NCBI GenBank assembly: GCA_008015095.1
Contig: SSEV01000021.1
Coordinates: forward strand, 1 to 64,000
Length of the DNA: 64,000 nt
Source of the DNA: Lysobacteraceae bacterium
GTDB taxonomy: Bacteria; Pseudomonadota; Gammaproteobacteria; Xanthomonadales; Xanthomonadaceae
Reading direction: 5' to 3'
The notes under the pieces are model-generated. The model worked only from the letters and a program-made list of their open reading frames with translations, was not told where the DNA came from and searched no databases. This document shows, piece after piece, positions 59,807-64,000 of this stretch. Positions within the stretch are counted from its first letter, which is position 1, and each line of letters opens with the position of its first letter. A program made the translations under genes and the position numbers.

Positions 59807-61723
59807 TCAGCCCTTGCGCGGGCCCTTGCGTGGGCCCTTGTGCGAAGTTTTGCCGTCGCGCGATGGCTTGGGCGCACGCGGCTTCGGCGCATGCGACTTA
59901 GGCAAATGCGCCTTCGACGCGTGTTGCTTCGAAGCATGCGGCTTGGTTTCATGCGGCTTGGAGGTGTGCGTCGCGGGTTTATGCGATTTTGCAGTGTGCC
60001 GATGGGCCGCTCCGGTCCCGCCGTCCGCATCGGTCTCGTCGAGGCGATGCAAGCGCAACATCTGTCCGGAGACTCGCACTTTCTTCAGATGCATCAACAG
60101 CGGGCGCGGCATGCCCTCCGGCAGGTCCAGGATGGAATGATCGTCATGGATATCGATCCTACCGATGTATCTGCTGTCGAGTTCGGCCTCGTTGGCGATC
60201 GCGCCAACGATATTGGCCGGCTTGACCCCATGAATACGCCCGACCTCGATGCGATAGGTTTCCATGCCCGGCTCGGGCGCCGCGCGCGGAGCGATGTCCT
60301 TGCGTCGCGGCGGGGAGGCGTCGTCCCGCACCGCCGAGGGCATGCGATCCGGCCTTGGCGGCTCTGCTCGCTCGCGTTTGCGTTCTGGGGCGAGCAGCAA
60401 CGGCGCATCGCCTTGCAACAGTTTCGCCAATGCCGCGGCGATCTCCACGGCGGGCACGTCGTGCTCGCGTTCGTAGCGTTCAATCAGCTCGCGGAAAAAC
60501 CCCAGCTCGCCCGCACCCGCGGATTCGCGCGCGAGCGTATCGGCGATGCGTCCCAGGAACTTACCGACTCTCGCATCGTTGACCTGCTCCACGCTGGGCA
60601 GCGCCATTTCCGCAATCGGCTGCCGAGTCGCGCGCTCGATCGCGCGCAACATGCCTTTTTCCCGCGGGCTCACGAACAGGATCGCTTCGCCGCTGCGCCC
60701 GGCGCGACCGGTACGGCCGATACGATGAACGTAGCTCTCGGTGTCGTAGGGAATGTCGTAGTTGAGCACGTGGCTGATCCGCTCGACATCGAGACCGCGC
60801 GCGGCGACATCAGTCGCGACCAGAATATCGAGCTTGCCGTCTTTGAGTTGCTGGATGGTCTTCTCGCGTTGCGCCTGCGCGATGTCGCCATTGATCGCGG
60901 CTGCGGCCAGACCGCGCGCTTGTAATTTCTCGGCCAGTTCCTCGGTCGCAGACTTGGTGCGCGCGAACACGATCATCGCGTCGTAGGGTTCTGCTTCGAG
61001 GATGCGGGTGAGGGCGTCGAGTTTGTGCACACCGCCGACGAACCAGTAGCGCTGGCGGATATTGGCCGCCGTCGTGGTCTTCGCGGCGATGGTGACTTCG
61101 ACCGGGTCGCGCAGATAGGTCTGGGCGATGCGCCGGATCTGCGCCGGCATGGTCGCCGAGAACAGCGCAACCTGACGCGATTCCGGCGTCTTCTTCAGCA
61201 CCGATTCGACGTCCTCGATGAACCCCATCCGCAGCATCTCGTCGGCCTCGTCGAGCACCAGCGCATGCAGCGCGGAAAGGTCGAGCGTGCCGCGCTCGAG
61301 GTGATCGATCACCCGGCCCGGGGTGCCGACGACGACGTGCACACCGCGTTTGAGCGATTGCAACTGCGGGTAGTAGCTCTGTCCCCCGTAGATCGGCAGA
61401 ACATGGAAGCCCGGCAATTTGGCCGCGTAACGCTGGAACGCTTCGGCGACCTGGATCGCCAATTCGCGGGTCGGCGCCAACACCAGCACCTGAGGCACGG
61501 CGCGGGCGAGATCCAGACGCGCGAGCAAGGGGAGGGCGAACGCGGCGGTCTTGCCGGTCCCGGTCTGCGCCTGGCCGAGGACATCGCGCCCCGAGAGCAA
61601 AGCCGGAATGGTCGCGGCCTGGATCGGCGATGGCGATTCATAGCCGACCTCGCTCACCGCAGCCATGAGGGCATCGGGCAGGCCTAGATCGGAAAAGCGC
61701 GGCGTCTGGGGTTCGGTCGACAT
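59807..61723 (-). CDS. deaD: DEAD-box RNA helicase (DeaD/CsdA-like)
   Basis: 638 aa. The motifs are in order: Q motif (FSDLGLPDALMAAVSEVGYESPSPIQ), AQTGTGKT (Walker A), PTRELAIQ, TPGRVIDHL, DEAD, SAT, and the C-terminal lobe ARGLDVERISHVLNYD and HRIGRTGRAGRSG. A DbpA-type RNA-binding domain follows (TYRIEVGRIHGVKPANIVGAIANEAELDSRYIGRIDI). The last about 70 residues are a basic repeat tail with SKPHETKPHASKQHASKAH units. It unwinds RNA in ribosome assembly and mRNA decay, especially in the cold. Its 3' end abuts the truncated peptidase. Confidence 0.94.
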   Translation of the reverse strand: MSTEPQTPRFSDLGLPDALMAAVSEVGYESPSPIQAATIPALLSGRDVLGQAQTGTGKTAAFALPLLARLDLARAVPQVLVLAPTRELAIQVAEAFQRYAAKLPGFHVLPIYGGQSYYPQLQSLKRGVHVVVGTPGRVIDHLERGTLDLSALHALVLDEADEMLRMGFIEDVESVLKKTPESRQVALFSATMPAQIRRIAQTYLRDPVEVTIAAKTTTAANIRQRYWFVGGVHKLDALTRILEAEPYDAMIVFARTKSATEELAEKLQARGLAAAAINGDIAQAQREKTIQQLKDGKLDILVATDVAARGLDVERISHVLNYDIPYDTESYVHRIGRTGRAGRSGEAILFVSPREKGMLRAIERATRQPIAEMALPSVEQVNDARVGKFLGRIADTLARESAGAGELGFFRELIERYEREHDVPAVEIAAALAKLLQGDAPLLLAPERKRERAEPPRPDRMPSAVRDDASPPRRKDIAPRAAPEPGMETYRIEVGRIHGVKPANIVGAIANEAELDSRYIGRIDIHDDHSILDLPEGMPRPLLMHLKKVRVSGQMLRLHRLDETDADGGTGAAHRHTAKSHKPATHTSKPHETKPHASKQHASKAHLPKSHAPKPRAPKPSRDGKTSHKGPRKGPRKG

Positions 61724-61944
61724 GAACGCTCTGTTGGTTCTGGGGAAGATATGACGGACCGGGTCGTGGTCCAGCGAAAGGGAGCAACCATCATCGTGCG
61801 AGACGCAAGCATCGCATCCCGCATTCTGTCCCCTCGTCCTGGGGTGCTTGCTCCAATCCTACGTTGACGACGGTCGGCCTAACGACAGCGGGGCGATGAC
61901 AGCGGGGCGATAACGGCAGGTCATTGACAACAGGTCAACCATCA

Positions 61945-62673
61945 TCAGGCCGGCAGCAATTGTTCGGATTCGATGCAATGGCAACCGGGTTCGGCGGTGA
62001 TCGCCGCTTCGAGCAAGGCCTGCGCGATCGCTTCCGCCGGCACAACCCGATAACGGCGAGGGATCAGCGGCCCGACCGCCCGCAACAAACGCATGCTCGC
62101 ATGTTCCAGCGGCCTGCGCCGTTCGCGCTGTCCGTCGATCACCGACGGCCTGACGATGGTCAGCGAAAGAAAACCGAGCTTGCGCAGGACCTGTTCGGTC
62201 TCGCCCTTGATGCGCAGATAGTACGAAGCCCGCGATCGATGGTCGGCGCCGAGCGACGAGTTCAGGGCAAACGCATAAGCGCCGTGACGTTGCGCGCACT
62301 CCGCCGCCATCTGCACATAATCCAGATCAACGCGACGGAACGCCGCCCGCGAGCCAGCCTGCCGCATGGTCGTTCCCAGCGTGCAAATCACCGCATCCAC
62401 CTCCCACCAAGGCGCGTCGGCCGGCAAGCGCTCGTAGTCGACGATCGGAGTCTCTAATTTCGAAGCGGCGAATCCGGATATTTCAGGCATGGAATCACCG
62501 GGCGACGAATTGATCATCGCGGCGTTCTTCGGTATGCCATCCAACGCCGATTCGACCTTGATCGGACGTCGAACCGGCGCGATCACCCGCTCGATACGCC
62601 CATCGGCGAGCGCCAGTTCCAGCGCATGGCGGCCGACCAATCCGCTGGCGCCGACGATCAAGAGTCGAATCAT
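61945..62673 (-). CDS. NAD(P)-binding oxidoreductase, HTATIP2/SDR-like
   Basis: 242 aa from the ATG at 62673. Rossmann motif RLLIVGASGLVGRHALELAL at the start, then DAVICTLGTTMRQAGSRAAFRRVDLDYV, YAFALNSSLGADHRSRASYYLRIKGETEQVLR (with YxxxK-like Y-Y-L-R-I-K) and SLTIVRPSVIDGQR. This is the atypical SDR group including HTATIP2/YbjT-like proteins. The substrate is unknown. It is divergent from the DUF1428 gene, with about 130 bases between. Confidence 0.88.
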   Translation of the reverse strand: MIRLLIVGASGLVGRHALELALADGRIERVIAPVRRPIKVESALDGIPKNAAMINSSPGDSMPEISGFAASKLETPIVDYERLPADAPWWEVDAVICTLGTTMRQAGSRAAFRRVDLDYVQMAAECAQRHGAYAFALNSSLGADHRSRASYYLRIKGETEQVLRKLGFLSLTIVRPSVIDGQRERRRPLEHASMRLLRAVGPLIPRRYRVVPAEAIAQALLEAAITAEPGCHCIESEQLLPA

Positions 62674-62804
62674 CGAGGAAGGGTACGCCATTTACGGCCG
62701 CACTTGCCTATTGCTCCTGATCGGCCGGATGATCGGGCCTGCTCCAACCAAGCTTGCTCCAGCCAGGCTCGCTCCAATCCATACACGGCCACGTGGAGGT
62801 TGCC

Positions 62805-63164
62805 ATGTCCTATGTCGATGGTTTCGTTGTGCCAGTCCCCCACGGCAAACTCGCCGAATACAGAAAAATCGCCCGTATGGCCGGCAAGGTCTGGCGCGAT
62901 CATGGCGCCCTGGAATACGTGGAGACCGTGGCCGACGACGTGAAACCGGGCAAGCTGACGTCCTTTCCCCAGGCGGTCAAGCTCAAACCGGACGAAGTGG
63001 TGGTGTTTTCCTGGATCGTCTACAAATCGCGCCGCGACCGCGACCGGATCAACAAACTGGTGATGGCCGACCCGCGTCTAGCCGCGATGATGGATCCGAA
63101 GTCGATGCCGTTCGACGCCAGACGGATGTTCTGGGGCGGCTTCAAAACAATGGTGCGACTGTAA
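62805..63164 (+). CDS. DUF1428 family protein
   Basis: 119 aa from the ATG at 62805, with GGAGG upstream. SYVDGFVVPVPHGKLAEYRKIARMAGKVWRDHGALEYVETVADDV, then VVFSWIVYKSRRDRDRINKLVMADPRLAAMMDPKSMPFDARRMFWGGFKTMV are the usual DUF1428 patterns, a small dimeric alpha-beta barrel-like fold of unknown function. The preceding intergenic DNA carries a 15-bp tandem repeat (62741-62780). Confidence 0.9.
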   Translation: MSYVDGFVVPVPHGKLAEYRKIARMAGKVWRDHGALEYVETVADDVKPGKLTSFPQAVKLKPDEVVVFSWIVYKSRRDRDRINKLVMADPRLAAMMDPKSMPFDARRMFWGGFKTMVRL

Positions 63165-63228
63165 TCAACGGAAGGCTGCCGCCACGACTCCAGATCCCAG
63201 GTTCGGATACGGACGAATACGGCAGACA

Positions 63229-63260
63229 TAAAAAACAAGGCGGGGTCTCCCCCGCCTTGT
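63229..63260. terminator. bidirectional Rho-independent terminator
   Basis: Perfect 11-bp stem acaaggcgggg / ccccgccttgt (63235-63260) with loop tctc. On the minus strand a T-tract follows (complement of the A-run at 63229-63234), so it ends the TrbM-like gene; it can also serve the plus-strand DUF1428 gene. Confidence 0.85.
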
Positions 63261-63315
63261 CGTGCTATCCAGCGCTGACTCCGGCTTGCGGAGCGCGCGC
63301 CGCGATTGGAGCAGA

Positions 63316-64000
63316 TCACCAGCCGCCGACGTACTCGCGCTGGCGCTGCAGTTCTTCCATACGCGCCTCATAAGCGGCCTGTGCAGCGGCATACTCGGCC
63401 GGCTCGACCCAGTAACCACCGGTTTCCGGCGTACCGACATACTTCGGCTCGTTGGCGTCGATATCGGTGTACTCGTGATTGACGTATGCCGCGCAGTAAT
63501 CCGGCATCTGGTTGCTGATGTAGCTCTCGCCCGAATCACCGCCCCACCACACGCGCAGCGTAGCGGTCAAGGTGGCTGCGTCGCAACGGCCTGCGCCGTG
63601 CGCGATGGCGTTGACCAGCGTCCCCATTTGCGGGGTCTCGTTCGAACTCGGGCACAGTTGCAGGAAGTTCAGACGGGCCTGGATGGTTTTCCACGGCTTG
63701 CTGAGGTTGATGCTGAAGTAACGCGCCAGCGAGGCGGCGCACTCGCCCGGACGTGTGCCGCTGGACAAGCAGATGATCGCTTCGCATGCCAGACCGGTAT
63801 CGCCGGTGAGCATGTTCGAGGTCTGGCCCTTGGTGAGCTGATCGACCTGCGACTGCATGTCGCTCGAAACCGTGGACGACGACTGCAGCTGACTGGCGCG
63901 CTGATCCCGTTGGGTCTCATCGTAGTCGTTCAGCAGCGTGGAGGAATCGGGTCCAGTGCTCTGCGCATTCGCGGACGGCGCGGCAACCAGCAGCCCGACA
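63316..64000 (-). CDS. TrbM-like exported protein (5' end beyond the window)
   Basis: At least 228 residues are in the window; the start lies beyond 64000. The visible N-terminal part VGLLVAAPSANAQSTG looks like the end of a signal peptide. The core MLTGDTGLACEAIICLSSGTRPGECAASLARYFSIN with SKPWKTIQARLNFLQLCP has the Cys pattern of TrbM/KikA conjugation proteins. The last about 80 residues are a Tyr- and acid-rich tail (YVNHEYTDIDANEPKYVG). In Ti/RP4-type systems TrbM is part of a mating-pair system. Whether it belongs to a T4SS here depends on sequence to the right. Confidence 0.8.
   Translation of the reverse strand, partial: VGLLVAAPSANAQSTGPDSSTLLNDYDETQRDQRASQLQSSSTVSSDMQSQVDQLTKGQTSNMLTGDTGLACEAIICLSSGTRPGECAASLARYFSINLSKPWKTIQARLNFLQLCPSSNETPQMGTLVNAIAHGAGRCDAATLTATLRVWWGGDSGESYISNQMPDYCAAYVNHEYTDIDANEPKYVGTPETGGYWVEPAEYAAAQAAYEARMEELQRQREYVGGW

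Overview
The window is high-GC chromosomal DNA from a gammaproteobacterium, most likely a member of the Lysobacteraceae/Xanthomonadaceae (Lysobacter or a near relative). The grounds are: a secreted lipase with a C-terminal domain of the XVIPCD type (the signal for the Xanthomonadales antibacterial type IV secretion system) next to an immunity-type lipoprotein; TonB-dependent receptor plus TPR-sulfotransferase pairs; ExeA/GspB secretion genes; and the overall codon use. No rRNA, tRNA or CRISPR array was recognised. All identifications come from reading motifs by eye, not from database searches.

Layout. 0-4.1 kb: a glutamine-synthetase-like ligase, an aldehyde dehydrogenase and an iron alcohol dehydrogenase, probably a gamma-glutamylated amine or amino-alcohol degradation operon. 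4.3-6.3 kb: N-formylglutamate amidohydrolase, a DUF2892 membrane protein and a Crp/Fnr regulator. 6.3-16.9 kb: a patchwork in which ordinary genes (dadA-like, DUF418, selD) alternate with three lower-GC modules. Each module has a membrane protein whose cytoplasmic part looks like the same degenerate PLD-like domain, and each is linked to nucleotide chemistry: module A is a fusion to a PP-loop ATPase-like domain, module B is an operon of an archaeal-type NMNAT, the membrane protein and a Nudix hydrolase, and module C is an operon of the membrane protein and a second NMNAT. Module A lies between two exact 29-bp copies of the dadA 3' end, and module B lies between two copies of an intergenic repeat. 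This is the best candidate for an undescribed system in the window; a defence or NAD(P)/nucleotide-signalling role is a hypothesis only.

17-29 kb: slyD, two NlpC/P60 hydrolases, a SufR-like regulator behind a small exported protein, a dicarboxylate/amino-acid symporter, a lipoprotein alkaline phosphatase, a CopD/HemJ-like protein, a DODA-type dioxygenase, a methyltransferase, a TfoX-like protein with a histone-like tail and a PHA depolymerase. 29.3-31.2 kb: the putative T4SS immunity/effector pair. 31.5-36.4 kb: a PadR operon, a cyclophilin, a metallophosphoesterase and a Ser/Thr kinase fused to a universal stress domain. 36.6-45.9 kb: TonB receptor/sulfotransferase, a YdeP-type molybdoenzyme with FdhD, and a DUF2785 protein. 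46-55 kb: a DUF885 lipoprotein, a receiver-domain protein, a frameshifted EamA transporter, LysR plus EamA, and ExeA-GspB. 55-64 kb: small enzymes and regulators, a decayed arsenic operon (aquaporin-arsC), a truncated S9 peptidase directly behind a DEAD-box helicase, and the 3' part of a TrbM-like gene running off the right edge.

A recurring feature of this genome is short perfect tandem duplications (about 9-32 bp) at gene ends and in intergenic DNA, one of which disrupts the decayed aquaporin gene.
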